Assembly (NCBI RefSeq): GCF_027923465.1
Contig: NZ_BRLB01000002.1
Coordinates: 1 to 64,000, forward strand
Direction: 5' to 3'
Source of the DNA: Vallitalea longa
GTDB taxonomy: Bacteria > Bacillota > Clostridia > Lachnospirales > Vallitaleaceae
DNA: 64,000 nt
Shown here piece by piece: positions 54,134-62,661 of this stretch. A program made the translations under genes and the position numbers. Numbering within the stretch: position 1 is the stretch's first letter; every line of letters starts with the position of its first letter. The notes under the pieces are model-generated. The model saw only the letters and a program-made list of their open reading frames with translations, searched no databases and had not been told where the DNA came from.

Positions 54134-55213
54134 TTATAAAATATATTTAATTGCTTCTATTATTCTTTCTTTTTCTATATCATTTCTGATCTCACATGTT
54201 CCTATGCCTTTTAATAATATTATATTAAGGATATCATTTTTAGTTTTTTTGTCATGAAATAATTCATTATATATTGTTTCTGGCTCTAATGTATTGATTT
54301 CTGTTGGCAAATCAAAACTTCTAATACATTTTTTAATATCCTCTAGTTGTTTGTTATCTATCTGGTTTAGCAAAAATGATAAGTACGCAGCAGATACCAT
54401 ACCAATAGCTACACATTCACCATGAAGTAATTTGAAATCGAATAATCTTTCGACTGCATGCCCAATTGTATGACCGAAGTTAAGAGTCGCTCTTATTCCT
54501 TTTTCTTTTTCATCTTGTGATACGATATCACTTTTTATAACACATGATCTGTAAATCAAATCCTCCAATACATCACTATCAAGCTGATTAATCAATGTAC
54601 TGTTAGTTTTAATAAAATCAAAATAATCTTTATCTGCTATTAATCCATGTTTTATAATTTCTCCCATACCAGCACTTACTTCTTTCTTAGGTAATGTAGA
54701 TAAAGTACTGGTATTAATATATACTAATTCAGGTTGATGGAATGAACCAATAATATTTTTGTAACCTTCAAAATCCACACCTGTTTTACCCCCGATACTA
54801 CTATCTACTTGAGAAAGTAATGTAGTTGGTATTTGAATGAAATTATTACCTCTCATAAAAGTAGCTGAAGCAAATCCAACCATATCACCTGTGACTCCGC
54901 CGCCAAGTGCTATCAGATAAGAATCTCTGTCCATTTTTTCTTCAATCATTTTTTGATATATTGTATTAATAGTACCAAGATTTTTATTTATTTCACCATG
55001 AGGAATTACCTTATAAGATAATTTGCTTGTAATATCAGATAATATATTAATTACATTATCTAAATAATATTTACTGACATTGTCATCTGTAATAACACAT
55101 ACTTTTTTATTTTCTACGCCTACATCAATCAAATTTTGTTGCAATGATTCAAAATTGCTACTGATAACGATATTATAATCATTACTAGTAGTATTTACTT
55201 TAATTAGTTTCAT
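54134..55213 (-). CDS. aroB: 3-Dehydroquinate synthase
   Basis: These 359 residues have the NAD and metal motifs of AroB: DSYLIALGGGVTGDMVGFASATFMRG, IQIPTTLLSQVDSSIGGKTGVD, and RATLNFGHTIGHAVE with metal His residues, plus LLHGECVAIGM. It converts DAHP to 3-dehydroquinate in the shikimate pathway. No other aro gene lies nearby; it is inserted between divIVA and lspA, probably in one transcription unit with lspA. Confidence 0.95.
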   Translation of the reverse strand: MKLIKVNTTSNDYNIVISSNFESLQQNLIDVGVENKKVCVITDDNVSKYYLDNVINILSDITSKLSYKVIPHGEINKNLGTINTIYQKMIEEKMDRDSYLIALGGGVTGDMVGFASATFMRGNNFIQIPTTLLSQVDSSIGGKTGVDFEGYKNIIGSFHQPELVYINTSTLSTLPKKEVSAGMGEIIKHGLIADKDYFDFIKTNSTLINQLDSDVLEDLIYRSCVIKSDIVSQDEKEKGIRATLNFGHTIGHAVERLFDFKLLHGECVAIGMVSAAYLSFLLNQIDNKQLEDIKKCIRSFDLPTEINTLEPETIYNELFHDKKTKNDILNIILLKGIGTCEIRNDIEKERIIEAIKYIL

Positions 55214-55269
55214 ATTTATGTCATTCCTTTATTTAATATTAAGCTTAATATTATTATTTTTAAAACAAG

Positions 55270-55311
55270 ATTAAAAAACAAAAGTTCCAGAGGGTAACCT
55301 CTCAGAACTTT
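55270..55311 (-). terminator. Terminator of the sepF-divIVA run
   Basis: On the minus strand AAAGTTC pairs with GAACTTT and inner AGAGG with CCTCT around a short loop, followed by TGTTTTTT. It separates divIVA from aroB, so aroB needs its own promoter. Confidence 0.88.
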
Positions 55312-55361
55312 ATTCTAGCATAAGGAAATTATTTTTACTATAGTAATAATTATATTTTTTC

Positions 55362-55910
55362 CTATTCATTATCTATTTGTTTCACCGATATATCATCTAT
55401 ATTAGTGGCGGCAGCTTCTTCGATAGTTTGTTGTTTCATTATCTCATCTATATCTATAGGTTTATTTTCTAATGTATTGCTATTTGTTAATTCAAGCTGA
55501 GCTTTTAGAAATTGTCTAATCTGAATTTTCGAAGCATCATATTGCTGTACGAGTTCTTCTTTTTTCTGACTGATTCTATATACTTCATTTCTAGCATCTT
55601 CAACTATTGTCTGAGCTTTTACTTCTGCTTCTTTTTCGATGATTTCTGCTCTTTTATGAGCATTTGACTTAGTTTCTTCAGCAGTTTTTTCTGCTAATAG
55701 CAAAGTACTTTGAAGTGTCTCTTCAATAGTCTTATAGTATTTGATTCCTTCATTTAATAAGTTAACTTTATCCTTTAATTCGATATTTTCTTTATATATT
55801 TTTTCATAATCTGATAAGATTTCATTTATTGTATTCCTTACTTCAACTTGAGAAAAACCAAATAATGTTTTCTTAAAATTCTTTGCCTCAATGTCTAAAG
55901 GTGTTAACAT
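55362..55910 (-). CDS. divIVA: DivIVA family protein
   Basis: These 182 residues begin with the DivIVA membrane-binding region LTPLDIEAKNFKKTLFGFSQVEVRNTINEIL and continue as a long coiled coil (about 30-135), then an acidic tail. DivIVA marks curved membranes at septa and poles and guides division or cell-wall machinery. It ends the yggS-sepF-yggT-ylmH-divIVA cluster typical of Gram-positive bacteria. Confidence 0.95.
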   Translation of the reverse strand: MLTPLDIEAKNFKKTLFGFSQVEVRNTINEILSDYEKIYKENIELKDKVNLLNEGIKYYKTIEETLQSTLLLAEKTAEETKSNAHKRAEIIEKEAEVKAQTIVEDARNEVYRISQKKEELVQQYDASKIQIRQFLKAQLELTNSNTLENKPIDIDEIMKQQTIEEAAATNIDDISVKQIDNE

Positions 55911-55920
55911 ATTATTCCTC

Positions 55921-56700
55921 CTAAGTATATCTTTTTAGTTCAATGTAAATCCTATCTTTTTTGGTTCTATTACCGATTTGGTAAAATAAGAACTTACCAA
56001 TACCTCTAACAGAAACTATATCACCTTCAATCAAATTATATGAAGGTGATAAAATCATTTTACTATTTACATAAACATTTTTATTCCTGATTTGTGTAAC
56101 AGCTTTTCCTCTTGATAATGGAAAAGCTAATGATATCAATGAATCTAATCTAATAGAAGATACAGTTCCTTTTATATGTTGAAAACTTGGAGTCAAAATT
56201 TCATCTGGTAAAGTATGTAATATCTGTACATCAACTACCGTCTGCTTTACCTTTTCTAAACTAGTTATTATATAATCAGAAACCACCTGACTAACAAATG
56301 CAATCGCAAAATTATCTTTAACAATTATATCCCCTACTTTAGCTCTTGTAATACCCAGATTCAGTATTGCGCCTAAGAAATCACGATGTGTCAAATTATT
56401 AGAAAATTTCATATTCCTAGGACGAATTTCGAGTATGACTATAGGATATTTGATATTATTACTATCAATATAGTCTGGATAAAAAGCCAATATCTTTCTT
56501 TCACTATAATCATATCCTCCATAAAAAATATGATTAATCCCTGCTAAGTATTTTTTATTTGATTTATATATACTTTGCTCATGAATGTTCAAAAAATCTG
56601 TATACATTTCAATTTGTCTTATTGATGCAATCTTTTCTTTATCAATGATCTTGTTAAGAACTATAGCATCATCATTATTAATGTTATTTCCCATATCCAT
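55921..56700 (-). CDS. ylmH: YlmH S4-domain RNA-binding protein
   Basis: These 259 residues have a central ferredoxin-like region (YPDYIDSNNIKYPIVILEIRP, NLTHRDFLGAILNLGITRAKVGDIIV) and a C-terminal S4 domain (RLDSLISLAFPLSRGKAVTQIRNKNVYVNSKMILSPSYNLIEGDIVSVRG). YlmH is related to RqcP, which works in ribosome rescue. It lies in the division cluster between yggT and divIVA, 10 bp before divIVA. Confidence 0.93.
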   Translation of the reverse strand: MDMGNNINNDDAIVLNKIIDKEKIASIRQIEMYTDFLNIHEQSIYKSNKKYLAGINHIFYGGYDYSERKILAFYPDYIDSNNIKYPIVILEIRPRNMKFSNNLTHRDFLGAILNLGITRAKVGDIIVKDNFAIAFVSQVVSDYIITSLEKVKQTVVDVQILHTLPDEILTPSFQHIKGTVSSIRLDSLISLAFPLSRGKAVTQIRNKNVYVNSKMILSPSYNLIEGDIVSVRGIGKFLFYQIGNRTKKDRIYIELKRYT

Positions 56701-56708
56701 TATCCTAT

Positions 56709-56984
56709 TTAAAATTTGCCTATCATATTTTGTAATATCCTAATTACTAAAAATGCAATCAATGGAGAAAAATCCAGAACATTTCCTTTACCACCGAAAA
56801 TTGATTTTTCTATAAGTTTTCTTATTGGAGAAAGCAAGGGTTCTGTAACCATAATTATAAATTGTGCAACGGGATTATCATACGAATTTGGTATCCAAGA
56901 TAATAGTACTCTAATTATTAGTAATATTTCTAAAACAAATAGAAATAAATATAAGACACTTAATACAATTTCCATAAATTTCAC
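56709..56984 (-). CDS. yggT: YggT family membrane protein
   Basis: These 91 residues have two hydrophobic helices (about 4-24 and 68-85) around IRVLLSWIPNSYDNPVAQFIIMVTEPLLSPIRKLI, the YggT signature. The protein (YlmG in Bacillus) is linked to cell division or membrane organisation by its constant place between sepF and ylmH. Nothing unusual is seen. Confidence 0.93.
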   Translation of the reverse strand: MKFMEIVLSVLYLFLFVLEILLIIRVLLSWIPNSYDNPVAQFIIMVTEPLLSPIRKLIEKSIFGGKGNVLDFSPLIAFLVIRILQNMIGKF

Positions 56985-57013
56985 TCCTTATAAGTCTATA
57001 ATAAGCCACTTTT

Positions 57014-57496
57014 CTATTCGCTTTTCCAAGGTAAAATAATCCCGTTAGACTTTAGTTCTTCTCTAAAATCACCCGCTATATCAACATTTTCAGGTGCTAT
57101 AATAAATATATTATTTGTAACTCGTTGTAAGTTACCGTTTAATGTATAACATGAACCACTGATAAAATCCATTATCCTCTGTGCAATATCTCTATCCATC
57201 TTATCTAAATTAATTATCACAGGTTTTTTTGATTTAATGTGATCACATATATCTTGAGCCTCATCATAAGCTTCAGGTTGAATAACTATAACTTCCATTT
57301 GAACGTTCGCCTGAAAGTTAACTATGTTTGTCGCATTATTCTTCTTTTTTGAATTGTTCTTGATATGTTTAAAATCAGAAACATTAGATGATTCGGTTTC
57401 TTCTTCATTTTCTTCTTCGTATTCATAATCCTCATCATAATCGTCATAATCGTTTAATTTCATCATATCCATCATCTTATCAATAAACTTCGCCAT
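57014..57496 (-). CDS. sepF: SepF cell division protein
   Basis: The 160 residues begin with a membrane-binding amphipathic helix (MAKFIDKMMDMMKL), continue with a very acidic linker (DYDDYDEDYEYEEENEEE), and end with the SepF core (VIVIQPEAYDEAQDICDHIKSKKPVIINLDKMDRDIAQRIMDFISG). SepF polymers tether FtsZ to the membrane and shape the septum. It starts 6 bp after yggS. Confidence 0.96.
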   Translation of the reverse strand: MAKFIDKMMDMMKLNDYDDYDEDYEYEEENEEETESSNVSDFKHIKNNSKKKNNATNIVNFQANVQMEVIVIQPEAYDEAQDICDHIKSKKPVIINLDKMDRDIAQRIMDFISGSCYTLNGNLQRVTNNIFIIAPENVDIAGDFREELKSNGIILPWKSE

Positions 57497-57502
57497 TCTA
57501 TA

Positions 57503-58204
57503 TCACCTCTTATTATAATCTCTTTTGCCGAATATGCCTGTCCCAACTCTAACCATGGTTGAACCTTCCTCAATGGCAACCATATAATCATTTGTCATCC
57601 CCATTGACAAGATGTCCATATTAACATTATCGATGTTTTTCCTTTTTATGTCAACAGCTAATTGCTTAATTTCTCTAAAAATATGTCTGTTATCTTCGCT
57701 ATCAGTTACATAGGGCGCTATTGTCATGAGACCCTTAATTCTTAGGTTAGATAATTTACTTACTGCAGTAATGAAATTAGTTAATTCATCTGTCATTAAT
57801 CCGAATTTCGTATCTTCGTTAGCAACATTAAGTTGAATGAGTATATCCATTATTTTATCAGCTTTAATTGCTTCTGAATTAATTTTTTCAGCAAGTTTTA
57901 ATGAATCTACAGAATGAATAAGACATACTTTATCAACTATATACTTAACTTTATTAGTCTGTAAATGACCAATCATATGCCATTTAACTTTGTCACCCAG
58001 TACTTCATATTTATGTCTGATTTCTTGTACTTTATTTTCACCCATATCTAGTATATTACTTCTCATAGCTTCTTCTATATATTCTACGGGTTTAGTCTTA
58101 GATACAGCTATTAACGTTATATCATCTTTATTTCTTCCTACTTTTTCAGCAGCCTGTTTAATATTATCTAGTACTTCTTGAATATTATCACTTATATGTT
58201 CCAT
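57503..58204 (-). CDS. yggS: YggS/PLPBP family PLP homeostasis protein
   Basis: These 233 residues form a single alanine-racemase-like barrel with PLP-Lys in ITLIAVSKTKPVEYIEEAM, GENKVQEIRHKYEVL, WHMIGHLQTNKVKYI, GLMTIAPYVTDSED and LSMGMTNDYMVAIEEGSTMVRVGTGIFG. It has no enzyme activity known and balances PLP and amino acid pools. It leads the division cluster, as ylmE does in Bacillus. Confidence 0.95.
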   Translation of the reverse strand: MEHISDNIQEVLDNIKQAAEKVGRNKDDITLIAVSKTKPVEYIEEAMRSNILDMGENKVQEIRHKYEVLGDKVKWHMIGHLQTNKVKYIVDKVCLIHSVDSLKLAEKINSEAIKADKIMDILIQLNVANEDTKFGLMTDELTNFITAVSKLSNLRIKGLMTIAPYVTDSEDNRHIFREIKQLAVDIKRKNIDNVNMDILSMGMTNDYMVAIEEGSTMVRVGTGIFGKRDYNKR

Positions 58205-58285
58205 GTGTATTTCATCCTTTCTGTAAAATAGTTAATATATCATCGCCTAATTTAATACTTAATAAATTAGTTATCCTCTAAATTA

Positions 58286-59833
58286 TTAGAATACTATTAC
58301 ATCTTCTTTAATAGTAGTAGAATCTGCTATAACCCTATCGTATATTCTAATACCATATGGAGTAGTAGAATCAACTATTATATATCTATCTTCAGCATAT
58401 AACTCATCAATCAATTTGAAAGATGTATATCCTTTGTTAATGACATATACTCCTTTTAAATCTTTAGTTTCAGTTATTCTATAATCTTCATTTGAAGAAT
58501 TAACTATAATATCATTAAGCTGTACACCCTCTTCGCTTACTGGAATATAATAATTATCTCCTTCAGTATAGTTTAACCCGATCTTGATAAATTCTACAGT
58601 TTCTCCTCCAACATAATCTTCACCGTAGACTTTTTTAAGTATACCTTGATTATTCCCTTTTTTGGCAATACATGATTTGGGAATTTTGAGAAATTCTTTT
58701 TCTGTTATTGCAGTGGTGGGAATCTTGATTCCTTCGTATTGTTTATATACAACTTGAAAACTTATATTTCTTTGACTCAAAAGATTAAAGTATCTATCTA
58801 TTTCAAGTATAACATACTCTTTATTGCCTTTTTCCATAATGTCGTATATTTTAGTTACTACATCTATATCTTTATCAATGATATTAATCGCAATAGAATC
58901 TTTATCCTGAATAAATTCAGTTAGGTTATCATCCATTTCACATGCAATATACCACTTATCGTTATTGACTATTTTAAATAAAGGTGAACCTTCTTCAACA
59001 TTTTCCTGTTTATATGTATATATCTCTTCTGGAGCTTTATAATCAAATAGTGCTTTTAAATCAATTGTATCAATTTTAAAATCTTCATAACCATCTATTT
59101 TATATGAGATTACACCACTTTTAATTGATTTGACTAGACTAATATTATTATTAATCTGTGACTCTAACAATTGTTTATTTCTTAGAGTATCTAAATCCAT
59201 TTGATTATTCACATATTGAGATTGATTAATAGTAGATAACGTTTCGTTCAAACTATTTTTGAAATCATAAATACTATTAAATGAATTTTCATTATAGTTC
59301 ATAGTATAGGTGTATAGATCCGTCTTAATTGAATCATGTGAATTGCAATTATTAGCATAAGCTATTTTATCATTGATATAATTAAGGTTTTCTTTTATTG
59401 CACTTGTAAAATCTCCATTAGAATCCACCATACATACTATACTGTCTGTATCAATCTTATCACCTTCTGGTACATAAAAACTTGGTATACCCTTAGAACT
59501 GCTTTTTATTACTGTTTCATCTCTTAATATGATACCGTCAAAAATTTTAGATATACTATATATACTACCTTTTTCGGCCGATATATAATTTACATCATTA
59601 CTAACTAAAAAAGAAATGATATTATATGCTAAATAAAAGAATATTATAAAATAAACAAACGTTCCAATCCCAAGCCCTTTATTTTTAGGTGTTTTTCTCT
59701 TGGGTTGTCTCTTACTTGTTCTAGTAGGTTGCCTCTTGTTTGTTCTAGTAGATTGCCTATTGCTGGTTCTATTAGGCTGCCTATTGTTTGTTCTATTATT
59801 TTGTATGGTTTTCCTTCTTTTTCTCTGATCCAA
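58286..59833 (-). CDS. HlyD-like membrane adaptor with basic repeat N-terminus
   Basis: These 515 residues start with a cytosolic basic tract of about five near-repeats of NRQPNRTS (residues 12-47), then one membrane helix (about 53-73) and an extracytoplasmic beta-rich region with a barrel-sandwich-like start (EKGSIYSISKIFDGIILRDETVIKS, YVPEGDKIDTDSIVC) as in HlyD-type periplasmic adaptors. Such proteins often precede sepF in clostridia. There is no partner ABC transporter here; a role in the envelope or division is inferred from context. Confidence 0.75.
   Translation of the reverse strand: MDQRKRRKTIQNNRTNNRQPNRTSNRQSTRTNKRQPTRTSKRQPKRKTPKNKGLGIGTFVYFIIFFYLAYNIISFLVSNDVNYISAEKGSIYSISKIFDGIILRDETVIKSSSKGIPSFYVPEGDKIDTDSIVCMVDSNGDFTSAIKENLNYINDKIAYANNCNSHDSIKTDLYTYTMNYNENSFNSIYDFKNSLNETLSTINQSQYVNNQMDLDTLRNKQLLESQINNNISLVKSIKSGVISYKIDGYEDFKIDTIDLKALFDYKAPEEIYTYKQENVEEGSPLFKIVNNDKWYIACEMDDNLTEFIQDKDSIAINIIDKDIDVVTKIYDIMEKGNKEYVILEIDRYFNLLSQRNISFQVVYKQYEGIKIPTTAITEKEFLKIPKSCIAKKGNNQGILKKVYGEDYVGGETVEFIKIGLNYTEGDNYYIPVSEEGVQLNDIIVNSSNEDYRITETKDLKGVYVINKGYTSFKLIDELYAEDRYIIVDSTTPYGIRIYDRVIADSTTIKEDVIVF
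59690..59805 (-). repeat. 24-bp tandem repeat encoding basic octapeptides
   Basis: Units of about 24 bp (on the plus strand containing TTGCCT and TTGTTCTA steps) repeat four to five times and encode NRQPNRTS-like octapeptides. Copies differ by several substitutions, so the array is not newly expanded. Confidence 0.7.
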
Positions 59834-59953
59834 TTTAACACCTCTTATACAAAAACTTTAATTATATATCTGTTAATAAATAATTAAGCTATTACTTAAT
59901 AATACACCAATTTTTTACTATAATGCAAGTCCTATTCATATAATCAAATCTAC

Positions 59954-60916
59954 TTATAAATTAAATTTTTTAGTCAAAGCTGAACCGTTTTTATATGTGC
60001 ATAATCTGCCCTGATACGTCTCATCCTGAATCATTTTGTTTTCTATATCATCCTTTATTTTCCACCAACTTGTATTCCAATTACAAAATATAGTTTCTTC
60101 CTTAGGTGCTCTACTAACTAGACGTTGAACTGCTATATTAGAATCTGTATATTCAAGGAATTTTACAACTTTATTTACATAATCCTCTTTTGTGAAAACA
60201 TCAATTCTATTATTTGCATATAATTCAGCAAGTCTAGTATTTCTTGCAATATATAAAGAATGAAGTTTTACTTGATTGATTCCCAGTACTGATAATATTT
60301 TAGCACCTTCAATAACATCTCGAATAGTGTCATAAGGAAGATTAAGAATCATATGAGTACATATGTCAAAATCATACTTCTTAATTCTTAGAACTGCATC
60401 TATAAATTCTGCTAATGAATGACCTCTGTTTATTTTATCAAGAGTTGAATAATTAACACTCTGTAAACCTAATTCTATAGTTATATTGACTCTATATTTG
60501 CTTTTGATATTATCTAGTACCTCTAGATATTTATTGTTAATACAATCTGGTCTAGTGGATATAGCTACTTCCACTATGTTGTCATCTATACTATCGATAA
60601 CTGCTTTTTCAAAATCATCTACTGGTAAATATGTATTAGTGAAATTTTGAAAATAAGCTATAAATTTATTTGCATTATATTTCTTCTCGATATAAGCCAT
60701 ATTTTTTTTGATTTGGTCTTTAACATTTAATGTATTAGAAAGGCTCTCAAACCCTGTTCCTATTTCGCTACAGAATATACATCCATTAGTACCGACACAT
60801 CCATCCCTATTGGGGCAAGTCAAATCAAGATTTATAGGTAATTTATATACTTTTTCTCCATATTTGTTTTTTAGATAGTCGGAATACTTGTAATATAGTC
60901 GTATGTCTTTTTCCAT
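59954..60916 (-). CDS. YhcC-family radical SAM protein
   Basis: These 320 residues match the TIGR01212/YhcC type: PINLDLTCPNRDGCVGTNGCIFCSE with Cys34 and the CxxC pair Cys46 and Cys49, then AYFQNFTNTY, STRPDCIN, LQSVNYSTLDKINRGHS and HMILNLPYD. Related to Elp3-like enzymes, the family's substrate is not established; RNA or tRNA has been suggested. It is monocistronic between the HlyD-like gene and a small membrane protein. Confidence 0.88.
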   Translation of the reverse strand: MEKDIRLYYKYSDYLKNKYGEKVYKLPINLDLTCPNRDGCVGTNGCIFCSEIGTGFESLSNTLNVKDQIKKNMAYIEKKYNANKFIAYFQNFTNTYLPVDDFEKAVIDSIDDNIVEVAISTRPDCINNKYLEVLDNIKSKYRVNITIELGLQSVNYSTLDKINRGHSLAEFIDAVLRIKKYDFDICTHMILNLPYDTIRDVIEGAKILSVLGINQVKLHSLYIARNTRLAELYANNRIDVFTKEDYVNKVVKFLEYTDSNIAVQRLVSRAPKEETIFCNWNTSWWKIKDDIENKMIQDETYQGRLCTYKNGSALTKKFNL

Positions 60917-60961
60917 TATCTTTAGTTCCCCTCTTGTAATATTATAATTGTAAAGTCATAT

Positions 60962-61189
60962 TCAACTTTTATTTACATAACTTTTAAATCTACGTATACT
61001 TACTATAATTAAGTTAATCAAGAACAATAATAAAGTATAAAATAAAGCACTATAACTTAAACCAATTATAAACTTTATATAATCCATTGATTCAAAATAA
61101 GGTAATGAAATTATATGTTTAGCTGATACACATAAACATAATAATATCAATATTATTTTAATATTCATCTTCCCTTTATATTGACTCAT
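60962..61189 (-). CDS. Small two-helix membrane protein
   Basis: I do not recognise this 75-residue protein. It has two hydrophobic helices (about 10-28 and 40-62) and basic ends (SIRRFKSYVNKS). The ATG before SQYKGK is chosen because AAGGTGG precedes it by 5 bases. It lies 45 bp upstream of the YhcC gene and may share its transcript. Confidence 0.6.
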   Translation of the reverse strand: MSQYKGKMNIKIILILLCLCVSAKHIISLPYFESMDYIKFIIGLSYSALFYTLLLFLINLIIVSIRRFKSYVNKS

Positions 61190-61383
61190 AATATCCACCT
61201 TCTTAAAGATTATAAAGTTAAATCAATTATATTATATTTGATTATCAATATTATTTCAACAGGTATAAAGAATTATCGTTAATATAATTCAAATAATATA
61301 AATATCTTTTATGAATATAACATATCTTTATTTTTGTATTTAACCAATATCAATAGGTAAAATAATTATATATGATATTCTAA

Positions 61384-61436
61384 TTGCTATTAAATTGTAA
61401 ATATGTTATACTTTCAATATCCCCCATAGGGGGTTA
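61384..61436 (+). promoter_or_regulatory. Promoter and CsoR-type operator
   Basis: TTGCTA (61384-61389), 17 bp, TATACT (61407-61412), followed at the transcription start by TATCCCCC-ATA-GGGGGTTATA (within 61418-61436). A C-run/G-run inverted repeat of this kind is the known target of CsoR/RcnR/FrmR proteins, here placed for autorepression. Confidence 0.85.
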
Positions 61437-61460
61437 TAATGATGTAAAGGAGGTAAGAAA

Positions 61461-61730
61461 ATGAATAATACACATACTAATACAAAAGCTGTTATGAACA
61501 GGCTTTCAAGAGCTATAGGGCATTTACAATCTGTAAAAAAGATGGTCGAAGATGGAAGAGATTGCAGTGAAGTATTAATACAGATAGCAGCAGTAAAATC
61601 AGCAGTTAATAATGTTGGTAAAATCATATTACAAGATCATATAAATCACTGTGTAGTGGATGCTGTACAGACAGGTGACACGAAAGTACTAGATGATTTA
61701 TCAACAGCTATTGATAAATTCATGAAATAG
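61461..61730 (+). CDS. csoR: CsoR-family metal-sensing repressor
   Basis: This 89-residue all-helical DUF156 protein has the Cys-His-Cys site of copper sensors: Cys35 in GRDCSEVL, His60 and Cys64 in DHINHCVVDA. Metal binding would release it from the CCCCC-ATA-GGGGG operator. AAAGGAGG lies 7 bases before the ATG. The next gene, 11 bp on, is a DMT transporter rather than a copper ATPase or chaperone, which is unusual. Confidence 0.92.
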   Translation: MNNTHTNTKAVMNRLSRAIGHLQSVKKMVEDGRDCSEVLIQIAAVKSAVNNVGKIILQDHINHCVVDAVQTGDTKVLDDLSTAIDKFMK

Positions 61731-61741
61731 AGGTGATAAAA

Positions 61742-62629
61742 TTGCAACGAAATTATAAGATTGCAATATTATGGGCGATATTGGCTGCAACTCTGTATTC
61801 ATTCAGTTCGCCTTTTTCTAAGATACTATTAAATAAGATACCTCCTACAATGATGGCTGCATTACTATATCTAGGAGCAGGTATCGGAATGACTATATTT
61901 GGTGCATTTTCACGTACTTCAAATGCTAGAACGAATGAACTTAGCTTGACTAAAGATGAATTACCTTACATTGTTTCTATGGTCGTATTGGATATAATAG
62001 CACCTGTTTTACTGATGATAGGATTAAATACAGCAACTCCCGAAAACGTTTCTTTACTCAACAATTTCGAAATAGTAGCAACTTCTTTGATTGCACTATT
62101 AATTTTTAAAGAAACAATAACCAAGAGATTATGGCTCTCTATAGTACTTATATCTATCTCAAGTATATTATTATCCATAGAAGATATGAACAGTTTTTCT
62201 TTTTCGCTTGGTTCCATATTAGTGTTGTTAGCATGTATTTGCTGGGGATTCGAAAATAACTGCACAAGAAAACTTTCACAAAAAGATCCTCTCCAAATAG
62301 TTATAATAAAAGGATTTGGATCTGGATTAGGTTCACTAATTATTGCATTAGTAATTAAAGAGAAGGTTACTGATATTAAATATATAGCAGCAGCATTGGT
62401 TTTAGGTTTTTTTGCATATGGGTTAAGTATTTTCTTTTATGTACATGCGCAAAGAAGTCTTGGAGCAGCTAAAACTAGCGCATATTATGCTGTAGCACCT
62501 TTTATTGGGGTAGTACTTTCTTTCATTATTTTTAGACAACCACCTAAAATCAATTTCATTATTGCATTACCAATCATGATATTAGGTACATATTTAACTA
62601 CAACAGATAATTTACACGCTGAAGAATAA
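61742..62629 (+). CDS. EamA-family (DMT) transporter
   Basis: These 295 residues have ten predicted membrane helices in two EamA repeats (AILWAILAATLYSFSSPFSKILLNKIPPTMMAALLYLGAG; LACICWGFENNCTRKLSQKDPLQIV). Members export amino acids, metabolites or other small compounds. TTG is chosen as start with GAGGTGA 5 bases ahead; the GTG inside that site is less likely. It is co-transcribed with csoR, so its substrate may be connected with metal stress. Confidence 0.88.
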   Translation: MQRNYKIAILWAILAATLYSFSSPFSKILLNKIPPTMMAALLYLGAGIGMTIFGAFSRTSNARTNELSLTKDELPYIVSMVVLDIIAPVLLMIGLNTATPENVSLLNNFEIVATSLIALLIFKETITKRLWLSIVLISISSILLSIEDMNSFSFSLGSILVLLACICWGFENNCTRKLSQKDPLQIVIIKGFGSGLGSLIIALVIKEKVTDIKYIAAALVLGFFAYGLSIFFYVHAQRSLGAAKTSAYYAVAPFIGVVLSFIIFRQPPKINFIIALPIMILGTYLTTTDNLHAEE

Positions 62630-62661
62630 ACAAATAAAGAAAACAAATTACTTGCTTGATT

